Origin: JANXXV01 sp038230275
GTDB taxonomy: Bacteria > Acidobacteriota > Terriglobia > Bryobacterales > Bryobacteraceae
DNA length: 12,400 nt
Direction: 5' to 3'
Assembly (NCBI GenBank): GCA_038230275.1
Contig: JBBRNO010000174.1
Coordinates: 1 to 12,400, forward strand
The notes beneath the pieces were generated by a model. It was given only the letters and a program-made list of their open reading frames with translations, was not told the origin of the DNA and searched no databases. Position 1 is the stretch's first letter; every line of letters begins with the position of its first letter. The translations under genes were made by a program, and so were the position numbers. This document shows, piece after piece, positions 1 through 7,452 of this stretch.

Positions 1-1710
1 CAGATCGCCGGGGATGAGTTGTATCCCAACGATCCGGACGCCCTGGTGGCCACCGGATTCAGCCGCCACTTTCCCGATGAGAGCAATGCGCGTAATGTGA
101 TGCAGCGCCGCCAGGAATTACTGAACGATGTCACCGATACCGTAGGCGCTACGTTTCTTGGCATGACCTACGGCTGCGCGCGCTGCCACGACCACAAATT
201 CGACCCCATTCTGCACAAGGACTATTACCGTCTGCAAGCGTTCTTCGCCAACACGCGCATTGAGGACCAGGCATCTTTGCTGAAGCCCGAGGTCCGCCCA
301 ACCTGGGAAGCGCAATACGAAGCATGGGATGCGAAGTCCAAACCCGTACGCGCCGAAATGCACAAGCTGGTGGAGCCCGGCATCGCCACCGTTTACAAAG
401 AGAACTTCGATAAGTTTCCCGAAGAGATCCAGATGGCGATCAACACTCCCGACAATGCCAGGACCCCGTTCCAGTGGCAGATGGTGCACAAGTCGAAGTG
501 GACGCTCACGTTGACCGATGAGGATGCGGCCAAGAAGCTGCGCGGCGATCCGGCCAAGAAATATGCGGAGTTGCAGACGGAGCTAGCCAAGTTCGATTCG
601 ATCAAACCGGAGGCGAAACCGATCGCGCAGGCCATGATCGATAACGGAACCGATAGCCCGAAGACGTTCGTATTGCGCGGCGGCGCCTGGGATGCGCCCA
701 CCGATGAAGTGCAACCGGGATTCCTCTCAGTAATTGATCCAACCGATGCGAAGCTTGTGCCGCCCGCCGGAATGAAATCCACTGGACGGCGCAGCGCGCT
801 GGCAAATTGGCTGGCTGATCCGCAAAACCCGCTTAGCACGAGGGTCATTGTGAATCGCGTGTGGCACCTCCATTTTGGCCGCGGCATTGCTGGAACCCCC
901 AGCGACTTTGGCGTGATGGGGGAGCGCCCGGTAAACCCGCAATTGCTGGATTACCTGACCGCGAATTTTGTAGAGGGCGGCTGGAGCATCAAGAAGCTGC
1001 ACAAACAGATCATGCTCTCCAGCACCTATCAGCTTTCATCGGAATTTCAAAAGGCTGCCTCGGAAGCCGATCCGGATAATAAGCTGATGTGGCGATTCAA
1101 TCGCCGCCGTATGGAGGGCGAATCGATTCGCGATTCCATGCTTTACACCAGCGGCATGCTGAATACCAAGATGGGTGGACCCGGCGTGTTCCCGCCGCTG
1201 CCGGACGGCGTTGTCACGCGCGGTGGATGGAAAACGAACGAAGATGAATCCGAACGCACCCGCAGAAGCGTTTACGTATTTGTACGGCGAAATACGCGCT
1301 ACCCGATGTTTGAAGCGTTCGATATGCCGGACACGAACGAGACGTGTTCGCGGCGGACGCAGACGGTTAGCCCAAGCCAGTCGCTTGAGTTGTTGAATAA
1401 CGAGTTGGTAGTGGATTGGGCCAGGGCCTTTGCCGGGCGGGTATTGAACGACGGTGGCATGACTCCGGAAGCGCAGGTGGACCGCGCCTACAAACTGGCG
1501 TATTCGCGCGCCCCCAGTGAGGAAGAACGGACGGCGGCAGTGGCATTTCTGCGAAAGCAGATCCACATTCTGGCGGAACAAGCGAAGAAGAATCAGAAGC
1601 TGACGGTGCCGCGGAATCTGCCCGCGGGGGTGGTTCCGGTGCATGCGGCGGCGCTGGTGGATTTGTGCCACATGCTGTTCAACTCGAATGAATTCCTGTA
1701 TCTGGATTGA
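1..1710 (+). CDS. DUF1549/DUF1553 domain protein, 5' truncated by window edge
   Basis: The frame is open from base 1 (first visible residues QIAGDEL), so the gene begins upstream and the first in-window TTG is not its start. 569 residues are visible. The beginning matches the end of a DUF1549 domain, with the family motif GCARCHDHKFDPI at visible residues 58-70. C59, C62 and H63 form a CxxCH that could bind haem or another metal. A DUF1553 domain runs from about residue 261 (TGRRSALANWLADPQNPL) to the end, including SPSQSLELLNNELV. Full-length relatives in Planctomycetes and Acidobacteria usually carry a signal peptide and a PSCyt1 cytochrome-like domain at the N-terminus, which would lie off the window. 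The biochemical role of the family is not settled; these proteins are usually encoded next to a DUF1501 protein, as here (8 nt downstream), and are thought to act together outside the cytoplasm. The family call is firm, the function is not. Confidence 0.93.
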   Translation, partial: QIAGDELYPNDPDALVATGFSRHFPDESNARNVMQRRQELLNDVTDTVGATFLGMTYGCARCHDHKFDPILHKDYYRLQAFFANTRIEDQASLLKPEVRPTWEAQYEAWDAKSKPVRAEMHKLVEPGIATVYKENFDKFPEEIQMAINTPDNARTPFQWQMVHKSKWTLTLTDEDAAKKLRGDPAKKYAELQTELAKFDSIKPEAKPIAQAMIDNGTDSPKTFVLRGGAWDAPTDEVQPGFLSVIDPTDAKLVPPAGMKSTGRRSALANWLADPQNPLSTRVIVNRVWHLHFGRGIAGTPSDFGVMGERPVNPQLLDYLTANFVEGGWSIKKLHKQIMLSSTYQLSSEFQKAASEADPDNKLMWRFNRRRMEGESIRDSMLYTSGMLNTKMGGPGVFPPLPDGVVTRGGWKTNEDESERTRRSVYVFVRRNTRYPMFEAFDMPDTNETCSRRTQTVSPSQSLELLNNELVVDWARAFAGRVLNDGGMTPEAQVDRAYKLAYSRAPSEEERTAAVAFLRKQIHILAEQAKKNQKLTVPRNLPAGVVPVHAAALVDLCHMLFNSNEFLYLD

Positions 1711-1714
1711 GGGG
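1709..1714 (+). promoter_or_regulatory. Shine-Dalgarno deciding the DUF1501 gene start
   Basis: GAGGGG lies 4 nt before the ATG at 1719 and overlaps the stop codon of the upstream gene. It favours the ATG over the in-frame TTG at 1707, which has no such site in front of it. Confidence 0.6.
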
Positions 1715-1718
1715 CACG

Positions 1719-3149
1719 ATGCTGGATAGACTCTCACATCATTGGCGCGTGCAATCGCGAAGACAGTTCTTTACCCAGGCCGGCAGTGGTCTGGCGGGTA
1801 TCGCCTTAGCAAACTTGCTACAGCAGGACCGCGCGCTGGCAGCGTCCGCCCTGGTGGATCCAATGGCGCCGAAGCAGCCGCACCACCCCCCGAAGGCCAA
1901 GTCCATCATCTGGCTCTTCATGGAAGGCGGGCCCAGCCACATTGATCTATTCGACCCCAAACCGAAACTGACGGAGTTGAACGGGCAACCGATGCCCGCC
2001 TCCTTCGGCAAAGTAATCACGGCCATGGGCACGGCGAACAACACCCTGATGGCATCGCAGCGGACGTTCAAGCAGCATGGGCAAAGCGGCCTCTGGGTGT
2101 CCGATTGGTATCCGAATATCGCGGAACACGTGGACGATCTTGCCGTCATCCGCTCCTGCTGGGCCGACGGTTTGAATCACGTTGGCTCTGTTTCGCAAAT
2201 GAATACCGGCGACATTCTAGCGGGCAGGCCGTCCATGGGCGCCTGGCTTACTTATGGACTGGGAAGCGCCAATCGAAATTTGCCATCGTTCGTGGTGCTC
2301 TTGGATGATAAAGAGCCCGTCGGCGGCACCAAGATTTGGAGCTCCGGATTTCTGCCGGCCAGTTTTCAGGGCACGCAGTTCCGCCAGGGCGACACCCCGA
2401 TTTTGCACTTGAAAGCACCGAACGGAATCTCGGACGAAGAACAGCGCGGCAAGCTTGCATTCCTCAATGATCTGAACCGGCGGTATGACCAGCAGCGCTC
2501 AGACGATTCGGAGCTGGACGCGCGGGTAAGATCGTACGAACTGGCGTATCAGATGCAGTCTGCCGCTCCGGAAGCGGTGGATCTGAATAGCGAATCCGCG
2601 GCGACGAGAAAGATGTACGGCATCGACGATCCGGAAACGGCAGCGTACGGAAAGAACTGCCTGATGGCACGGCGATTGGTGGAGCGCGGCGTCCGTTTTG
2701 TGGAGCTCTATTGCGGATCCGGAAGCGGCTGGGATGCGCACAATAATATCGAAGGCAACCACAGCAAGTGGTGCCGGGCGTCAGACAAGCCGATCGCGGG
2801 ACTGCTGGCCGATCTGAAATCGCGTGGCATGTTGAAAGATACGCTGGTGGTGTGGGGCGGGGAGTTCGGGCGGACGCCGTTCAATGAGAAGGGCACCGGG
2901 CGCGATCACAATCCCTGGGGCTTCACCATGTGGATGGCCGGCGGCGGCGTGAAGGGCGGACAGACCATCGGCGCAACCGACGAGATCGGCCTGCGCGGTG
3001 TAGGCGATCGCTATCACGTACACGATATTCATGCGTCTATTCTGGATCTGCTGGGTCTGGATCACGAGCGGTTGACCTATACAAGGAACGGGCGCGCGGA
3101 GCGGCCCACAATCACCAGCGGCGCGGTGATTAAGAATCTAACCGCCTGA
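1719..3149 (+). CDS. DUF1501 domain protein, Tat-exported
   Basis: 476 residues from the ATG at 1719. The N-terminus has a twin-arginine signal: S-R-R-Q-F-F at residues 13-18, followed by a hydrophobic stretch (AGSGLAGIALANLL) and a probable cleavage site near ALA. The protein is therefore expected to be folded in the cytoplasm and then exported. DUF1501 belongs to the alkaline phosphatase/sulfatase-like fold. Visible family motifs are FMEGGPSHIDLFDPKP near the N-terminus, GSGWDAHNNIEGNH, VVWGGEFGRTPF, GRDHNPWGFTMWMAGGGVKGG split over two neighbouring segments, and DIHASILDLLGL at the C-terminus. The Asp and His residues in these are the likely metal or substrate ligands. It sits 8 nt after the DUF1553 gene, its usual partner, and the pair probably acts on one extracytoplasmic substrate. 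The substrate cannot be read from the sequence. Confidence 0.93.
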   Translation: MLDRLSHHWRVQSRRQFFTQAGSGLAGIALANLLQQDRALAASALVDPMAPKQPHHPPKAKSIIWLFMEGGPSHIDLFDPKPKLTELNGQPMPASFGKVITAMGTANNTLMASQRTFKQHGQSGLWVSDWYPNIAEHVDDLAVIRSCWADGLNHVGSVSQMNTGDILAGRPSMGAWLTYGLGSANRNLPSFVVLLDDKEPVGGTKIWSSGFLPASFQGTQFRQGDTPILHLKAPNGISDEEQRGKLAFLNDLNRRYDQQRSDDSELDARVRSYELAYQMQSAAPEAVDLNSESAATRKMYGIDDPETAAYGKNCLMARRLVERGVRFVELYCGSGSGWDAHNNIEGNHSKWCRASDKPIAGLLADLKSRGMLKDTLVVWGGEFGRTPFNEKGTGRDHNPWGFTMWMAGGGVKGGQTIGATDEIGLRGVGDRYHVHDIHASILDLLGLDHERLTYTRNGRAERPTITSGAVIKNLTA

Positions 3150-3150
3150 T

Positions 3151-3741
3151 ATGTTCTTGTTTCCGCTTCTGTTCGCGGCGATTCACGCAGAAGGGGACCG
3201 TGAGTTAGCGGAACGGCTCAAGCGCCGTGAGCCGCAGGCGATGGCCGATTTGTATGATCGCTACGGCCGCGTCACCTACATCCTGATTTTTCGCATTGTC
3301 CGGAATACCGGCACGGCGGAGGATCTGGTGCAGGAAACGTTTCTTCGCGTCTGGAATCGCATGCAGGCCTTCGATCATGAGAAGGGTGCACTGGGTCCGT
3401 GGGTATTGACCGTGGCGCGCAATCGAGCGATCGACTATTTGCGCTCAGTGGATGGGCGCATGGCACAAAACGCTTTTGAACTCGAAACAAATGAGCATCC
3501 GTCGCTCTTTTCCAACTTGGAGACGGAGGTACTCAACTCTGACCGGGCACGCCGGTTGAAAACTGCTTTTGAGAAACTGACGCCAAACCAAAGGCTGGTG
3601 ATTGAACTGGCCTACTACGAAGGGTTATCTCAAAGCGAAATGGCGGGCCGCATGAAGCAGCCGCTAGGGACCATCAAAACATGGGTGCGCGGCGCGCTTA
3701 AGGCGCTGCGCGAAGATCTGGGCGAGGCGTTAGCCATATGA
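3151..3741 (+). CDS. ECF-type RNA polymerase sigma factor
   Basis: 196 residues, typical of the extracytoplasmic-function sigma-70 group. Region 2 is clear: LYDRYGRVTYILIFRIV, then AEDLVQETFLRVWNR, then GPWVLTVARNRAIDYLR, which covers the -10 recognition and core-binding helices. Region 4 covers about residues 135-190, with LTPNQRLVIELAYYEGLSQ and the helix-turn-helix SEMAGRMKQPLGTIKTWV, which should contact the -35 element. The ATG at 3151 begins 1 nt after the DUF1501 stop and has no good Shine-Dalgarno, so translation probably depends on the upstream gene. The first eleven residues (MFLFPLLFAAI) are unusually hydrophobic for a cytoplasmic sigma factor, but no better start exists before region 2. 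The next gene overlaps by 4 nt and encodes its presumed anti-sigma factor. Confidence 0.95.
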   Translation: MFLFPLLFAAIHAEGDRELAERLKRREPQAMADLYDRYGRVTYILIFRIVRNTGTAEDLVQETFLRVWNRMQAFDHEKGALGPWVLTVARNRAIDYLRSVDGRMAQNAFELETNEHPSLFSNLETEVLNSDRARRLKTAFEKLTPNQRLVIELAYYEGLSQSEMAGRMKQPLGTIKTWVRGALKALREDLGEALAI

Positions 3742-4439
3742 CCTGTGAGCAATTAAAAGACGAATACGAATTGCATGCTCTTGGACTCTCAGAGGTACCG
3801 GAACGCTGGGAGATCGATAATCACCTGCGCCAAGGTTGCGCGCATTGCCGGGAAGGCATAAGCAAGGCGCTGCTTACCAACGTGATGATCATGCAGCTTG
3901 CACCGGATGTGCCAGTGCCACGAAACTTACGCAAGCGAGTGCTCGCTTCCGTCGGCGTCCAATCGGTGAATTGGGGCTGGCGCGCCGTTTGGGCCACTGC
4001 GATGGCAGCATTGCTGGTTTCCGTAGTCTGGCTCGGCGTGGAAAACAGGCAGAAATCTGCATTCACCGCCGAGGCGCGCGAAACGCTCGCAATTTTGAAT
4101 GAGCCGGAAACCCGTCAGGTGGCCTTCGGTAATGTGGCTCCGGTGGCTCCGCCGCAAGGCCGCGTGTTGGTGAACGCCAAACACGGGGTATTGTTGCTGG
4201 CCAGCAATCTGCCGCACGCTCCCGCGGGCAAGACATACGAGTTGTGGGTGATTCCAAAGGGCGGGGCGCCAAAGCCATCCGGCCTGTTCCAATCCGATGC
4301 CCGGGGCACGGCGATGTATGTTTCCAGCGGCCCGGTGGATGTCTCCACTCTGGGCGCGGTAGCGGTCACGCTGGAACCCGAAGCTGGCTCGGCGGCGCCT
4401 ACGTCAACGCCGGTCATCGTCGCTGCACTATCCGACTAG
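3738..4439 (+). CDS. Membrane-anchored anti-sigma factor, RskA-like
   Basis: 233 residues, starting in an ATGA overlap with the sigma factor stop, so the two are probably translated in a fixed ratio. Residues 1-60 form the cytoplasmic sigma-binding domain. It contains H29, C34 and C37 in HLRQGCAHC, a zinc-site pattern close to the ZAS family but with four rather than three residues between His and the first Cys. A single transmembrane helix spans about residues 81-100 (WRAVWATAMAALLVSVVWLG). The outer domain, residues 130-233, matches the RskA C-terminal domain, with GKTYELWVIPKGGAPKPSG as its hallmark. The expected role is to hold the sigma factor inactive until a signal releases it, commonly by proteolysis in related systems. 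The signal is not evident. The stop codon shares CTAG with that of the convergent corA. Confidence 0.92.
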   Translation: MTCEQLKDEYELHALGLSEVPERWEIDNHLRQGCAHCREGISKALLTNVMIMQLAPDVPVPRNLRKRVLASVGVQSVNWGWRAVWATAMAALLVSVVWLGVENRQKSAFTAEARETLAILNEPETRQVAFGNVAPVAPPQGRVLVNAKHGVLLLASNLPHAPAGKTYELWVIPKGGAPKPSGLFQSDARGTAMYVSSGPVDVSTLGAVAVTLEPEAGSAAPTSTPVIVAALSD

Positions 4440-5305
4440 AACCAGCGAAACTTCTTCAGCAACAGCAGTAACCCAAGAGATGTTCCCACAATCATCCCGC
4501 CGACGATCCAGACCGCGTGCGGCGATTCGGCCCACGGCAACTGCTTCACATTCATCCCGTAGAAGCCGGAAATCACCAGCGCGGGAATCGAAATGGTGCC
4601 CATTACGGTCAGCACTTTCATCACCTGGTTGGTGCGGTTCGCCACACTGGAGAGGTAGATGTCCATCGAGCCGTTCACCAGGTCCCGTTGCGTTTCGATC
4701 ATATCCAGATTGCGCACTACATGATCGTAGACGTCCCGCAGGAAGGGCGTCATGTCCCGCGCAACCAGTTCGGACTCGGTGCGCTGCAAATGGCCGGCAA
4801 CATCGCGCATGTTCGTCAACACCCGGCGCAGGTCGATTAACTTCCGCTTCAAGTTAAATATCTTCTGCAGGATCGCAGGATCGGGATTGTCCAGAACTTC
4901 GTCTTCCATCAAATCGATTTCATCGTTGAACCCGTCGATCAGTGGCAAGTAGGAGTCCGCTACGCCGTCCATCACGCGATAAAGCAACTGGTCCGGCCGC
5001 TGGTCTTTCGCGGTTTGCTTCACGCGGTCCAGAATACCCATGACCGCTTTGCACCCCGATTCCTCAACCGTGATGACATAGTCTTTGCCGACGAAAAGAT
5101 CCGTATCGCCGATGTGCAATTCCCCTTTCTCGGTCAGCTCAATGAGCTTGAGAACGACAAAAAGATAGTCGCCCTGTTCTTCCACCTTCGCATTCTGATT
5201 GCCTGTGCGGCAGTCTTCAATGTGCAGAGGGTGCAGGTTGTAGCGCCCGGCCAGCCGGTCCAGCTCTGAGTCGTTCGGGTCGCGAATGTCATACCAGGTG
5301 GTCAT
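4436..5305 (-). CDS. corA: CorA-family magnesium/divalent cation transporter
   Basis: 289 residues from the ATG at 5305. The protein forms a homopentameric inner-membrane channel for Mg2+ and sometimes Co2+ or Ni2+. Residues 1-225 make the cytoplasmic funnel, with the long acidic and helical stretch around residues 120-210 (DEIDLMEDEVLDN and following). The signature GMN lies at 250-252 in SGFYGMNVKQLPW, at the end of transmembrane helix 1 (about 229-249). Helix 2 runs about 263-283 and ends in the basic tail KKFRWF. Length and layout are normal for the family. A GTG at 5308 would also be in frame and overlap the queA stop by 1 nt; I prefer the ATG, 2 nt after that stop. The gene is probably cotranscribed with queA and translationally coupled to it. 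Its 3' end overlaps the anti-sigma gene by 4 nt on the other strand. Confidence 0.95.
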   Translation of the reverse strand: MTTWYDIRDPNDSELDRLAGRYNLHPLHIEDCRTGNQNAKVEEQGDYLFVVLKLIELTEKGELHIGDTDLFVGKDYVITVEESGCKAVMGILDRVKQTAKDQRPDQLLYRVMDGVADSYLPLIDGFNDEIDLMEDEVLDNPDPAILQKIFNLKRKLIDLRRVLTNMRDVAGHLQRTESELVARDMTPFLRDVYDHVVRNLDMIETQRDLVNGSMDIYLSSVANRTNQVMKVLTVMGTISIPALVISGFYGMNVKQLPWAESPHAVWIVGGMIVGTSLGLLLLLKKFRWF

Positions 5306-5307
5306 CA

Positions 5308-6318
5308 CTAGATAACCAACATACAGTCTCCGTAGGAGAAGAAGCGATAGCGCTCCTTCACCGCATGTTCATATGCCGCCATGGTGAAGTCCTTACCGGC
5401 CAGCGCGCACACCAACATGAGCAGGCTGGATTTTGGCAAATGAAAATTGGTCAGCAACGCATTCACGTACCGGAATTCATAACCCGGCGAGATGAAGATA
5501 TCCGTTTCCCCCGCCCCTGCTCCGTGCGCCGCCACGCTTTCAATCGCTCTGACGCTGGTGGTGCCGATAGCGATCCGCCGGGCCGCATTCTCGATTCGCG
5601 CCAGGCTCTCAGGCGGCACCTCAAACTGTTCGGAGTGCAGATGGACATCGCGCAATTCTTCCACACCGAGCGGTTGAAATGTTCCCAGACCGACATGCAA
5701 TGTGACGTGTGCCAACTCGGCCCCGGCCTGTTCACACCGGCTCAAAATCTCTGGCGTGAAGTGCAATCCCGCCGTTGGGGCAGCCACCGACCCGGTCTCC
5801 CTGGCAAACACCGTCTGGTAGCGCTCGCGGTCGTCCTCGGTGTCCGGACGGCGAATGTACGGAGGCAGAGGTACGTGCCCGATCTTCGTCAGCGCGTCGT
5901 AGATGTCGTCAGCGCCCCGGAACCGCAGGGTCCGCTGTCCGTGATCGCCCCGCGTCAGAACCTCCGCCTCCAGCGATTCCGCAAATCGAATCCGTTCGCC
6001 CACCGGCACCTTTCGGCCGGGCCGCACCAACGCTTCCCAGGTCTTGCGGTCCTCGCTGAGCGGCCGCAGCAAAAATACTTCCACCGCCGCTGTACCCGAT
6101 GTGCGATGGCCGTACAACCGCGAAGGGAACACCCGCGTGTCATTCAGAATCAGGCAGTCGTGTGGGCGAATCCATTGCGGCAGATCTCGGAACGCGCGGT
6201 CTTCCCAGCGTTGCTCGTTCGGATACAACACCAGCATCCGCGAGCCGGCGCGATCCGCCAGTGGTTGCTGGGCAATCAATGCTTCGGGTAAATGATAATC
6301 AAACTCGTCAACACGCAC
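5308..6318 (-). CDS. queA: S-adenosylmethionine:tRNA ribosyltransferase-isomerase
   Basis: 336 residues starting at GTG (MRVDEFDYHLPEALIAQQPL, the usual QueA N-terminus). QueA transfers and isomerises the ribose of S-adenosylmethionine onto preQ1 at tRNA wobble position 34, giving epoxyqueuosine, the penultimate step of queuosine synthesis in the cytoplasm. Family motifs are in order: DCLILNDTRVFPSRLYG, SVAAPTAGLHFTPEIL, VTLHVGLGTFQPL, RIAIGTTSVRAIES, TNFHLPKSSLLMLVCALAG and RYRFFSYGDCMLV. The length is normal. Other queuosine genes are not in the window. The gene is divergent from tsaD across 33 bp and is followed directly by corA. Confidence 0.97.
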   Translation of the reverse strand: MRVDEFDYHLPEALIAQQPLADRAGSRMLVLYPNEQRWEDRAFRDLPQWIRPHDCLILNDTRVFPSRLYGHRTSGTAAVEVFLLRPLSEDRKTWEALVRPGRKVPVGERIRFAESLEAEVLTRGDHGQRTLRFRGADDIYDALTKIGHVPLPPYIRRPDTEDDRERYQTVFARETGSVAAPTAGLHFTPEILSRCEQAGAELAHVTLHVGLGTFQPLGVEELRDVHLHSEQFEVPPESLARIENAARRIAIGTTSVRAIESVAAHGAGAGETDIFISPGYEFRYVNALLTNFHLPKSSLLMLVCALAGKDFTMAAYEHAVKERYRFFSYGDCMLVI

Positions 6319-6332
6319 GCAGCAGTTAGAAT
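6305..6332 (+). promoter_or_regulatory. Possible sigma-70-type promoter for tsaD
   Basis: TAGAAT at 6327-6332 matches five of six bases of the -10 consensus. TCGTCA at 6305-6310, 16 bp upstream, matches four of six bases of the -35 consensus and lies inside the start of queA on the other strand. A transcript from here would have a leader of roughly 10-15 nt before the tsaD ATG at 6352, which lacks an evident Shine-Dalgarno. This is a pattern match only. Confidence 0.25.
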
Positions 6333-6351
6333 AGCAACGTACCCCCTGATA

Positions 6352-7431
6352 ATGCGTATTTTGGCAATCGAGTCATCGTGTGATGAGACTGCGGCCGCTG
6401 TGGTGGAAGATGGCGTCCGTGTGCTTTCGTCAGTAGTCGCATCGCAACTTTCCACCCATGGCAAGTATGGCGGCGTAGTGCCGGAGCTCGCCTCGCGCGA
6501 ACATCTGCGAGCCATAGTCCCGGTGGTCCGGGAAGCACTGGAGCAGTCCGGCACGGGCCTGGCAGCGCTGAGCGCCATCGCGGTAACGGAAGGTCCAGGC
6601 CTCGTGGGATCGCTGCTGGTGGGCATCACCTACGCGAAAGCGCTGTGCTTGGCCCGCGACTTGCCACTCATCGCAGTGAACCACATTGAAGGCCATATCC
6701 ACGCGGTGGTGCTGGAAGCACGGCAAAGCGGAGAACCGGTGGAATATCCGGCACTCGCGCTGGTAGTCAGCGGCGGACATACGCATCTGTTTGAGGTGCT
6801 GAAAGGTTTCCATTACCGGCTGCTGGGAAAAACTCGCGACGATGCGGCAGGAGAGGCCTTCGACAAAGTTGCCAAGCTGCTGGGCTTCGGTTACCCCGGC
6901 GGCCCTGTGATCGATAAGTTAGCGCCGTTTGGAAATCCCGGCGCGGTCCGCTTCACCATCACGAAGATGAAAGGCAACTCCACGGATTTCAGTTTCAGCG
7001 GGCTGAAAACGGCGGTGCTCCGTTGGTATGAAGCCCGCGACATGGATGCCGAGATCCAGCAACGCAAAGCGTTGTTCCGCGAATGCGAAACCCCCACCGT
7101 GGACCAATGGCTGGCCGTGACGCCGCAGACTACACTCGATCTGCTTGCCTCATTTCAAAAGACCGTCATTACGGAACTGATGAAGCGAATGGAATCCTGC
7201 GCGCTTGAGATTGGCGCTCAGACCATCATTGTCTCGGGCGGCGTGGCCTGTAATGAAGGTCTGCGTGCCACCGCGAAGAAGCACGGCCTGCCGGCTCGCA
7301 CGCTCTTCCCCAGCCCCGGCCTCTCCACCGACAACGCGGCCATGATCGGCGCCGCCGCATTCCCGAAATTCGAGCGTGGCGCGTTCGCGGACTTCACCCT
7401 GGCCGCGCGCGCGAATTTGACTCTCGCCTAG
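6352..7431 (+). CDS. tsaD: tRNA N6-adenosine threonylcarbamoyltransferase
   Basis: 359 residues from the ATG at 6352 (MRILAIESSCDETAAAVV, the standard N-terminus). A further upstream ATG at 6292 would add 20 residues foreign to the family and run into queA, so I reject it. TsaD, with TsaB and TsaE, transfers the threonylcarbamoyl group to A37 of tRNAs reading ANN codons. It has the ASKHA fold. Metal ligands H111 and H115 are in VNHIEGHIHA, and D327 is in STDNAAMIG. Other motifs are LVVSGGHTHL, DDAAGEAFDKVAKLLG, FSFSGLKTAV and TIIVSGGVACN. Between FSFSGLKTAV and LLASFQKTV there are roughly 20 more residues (about 225-262) than in the E. coli protein. Partners TsaB and TsaE are not in the window. 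Confidence 0.97.
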   Translation: MRILAIESSCDETAAAVVEDGVRVLSSVVASQLSTHGKYGGVVPELASREHLRAIVPVVREALEQSGTGLAALSAIAVTEGPGLVGSLLVGITYAKALCLARDLPLIAVNHIEGHIHAVVLEARQSGEPVEYPALALVVSGGHTHLFEVLKGFHYRLLGKTRDDAAGEAFDKVAKLLGFGYPGGPVIDKLAPFGNPGAVRFTITKMKGNSTDFSFSGLKTAVLRWYEARDMDAEIQQRKALFRECETPTVDQWLAVTPQTTLDLLASFQKTVITELMKRMESCALEIGAQTIIVSGGVACNEGLRATAKKHGLPARTLFPSPGLSTDNAAMIGAAAFPKFERGAFADFTLAARANLTLA

Positions 7432-7452
7432 CGAACGCAATCTAATAAGTCC

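Noticed and set aside
1036..1737. 233-aa open frame on the - strand
   Set aside because: Antisense to the DUF1553 domain, with no recognisable motif.
5365..6291. 308-aa open frame on the + strand
   Set aside because: It is fully antisense to queA, whose motifs are unmistakable; its composition is Arg/Gln/His-rich as expected of a shadow frame in GC-rich DNA.
6292..6351. Longer N-terminus for tsaD
   Set aside because: The 20 extra residues are unlike the family and would overlap queA; MRILAIESSCDET is the standard start.
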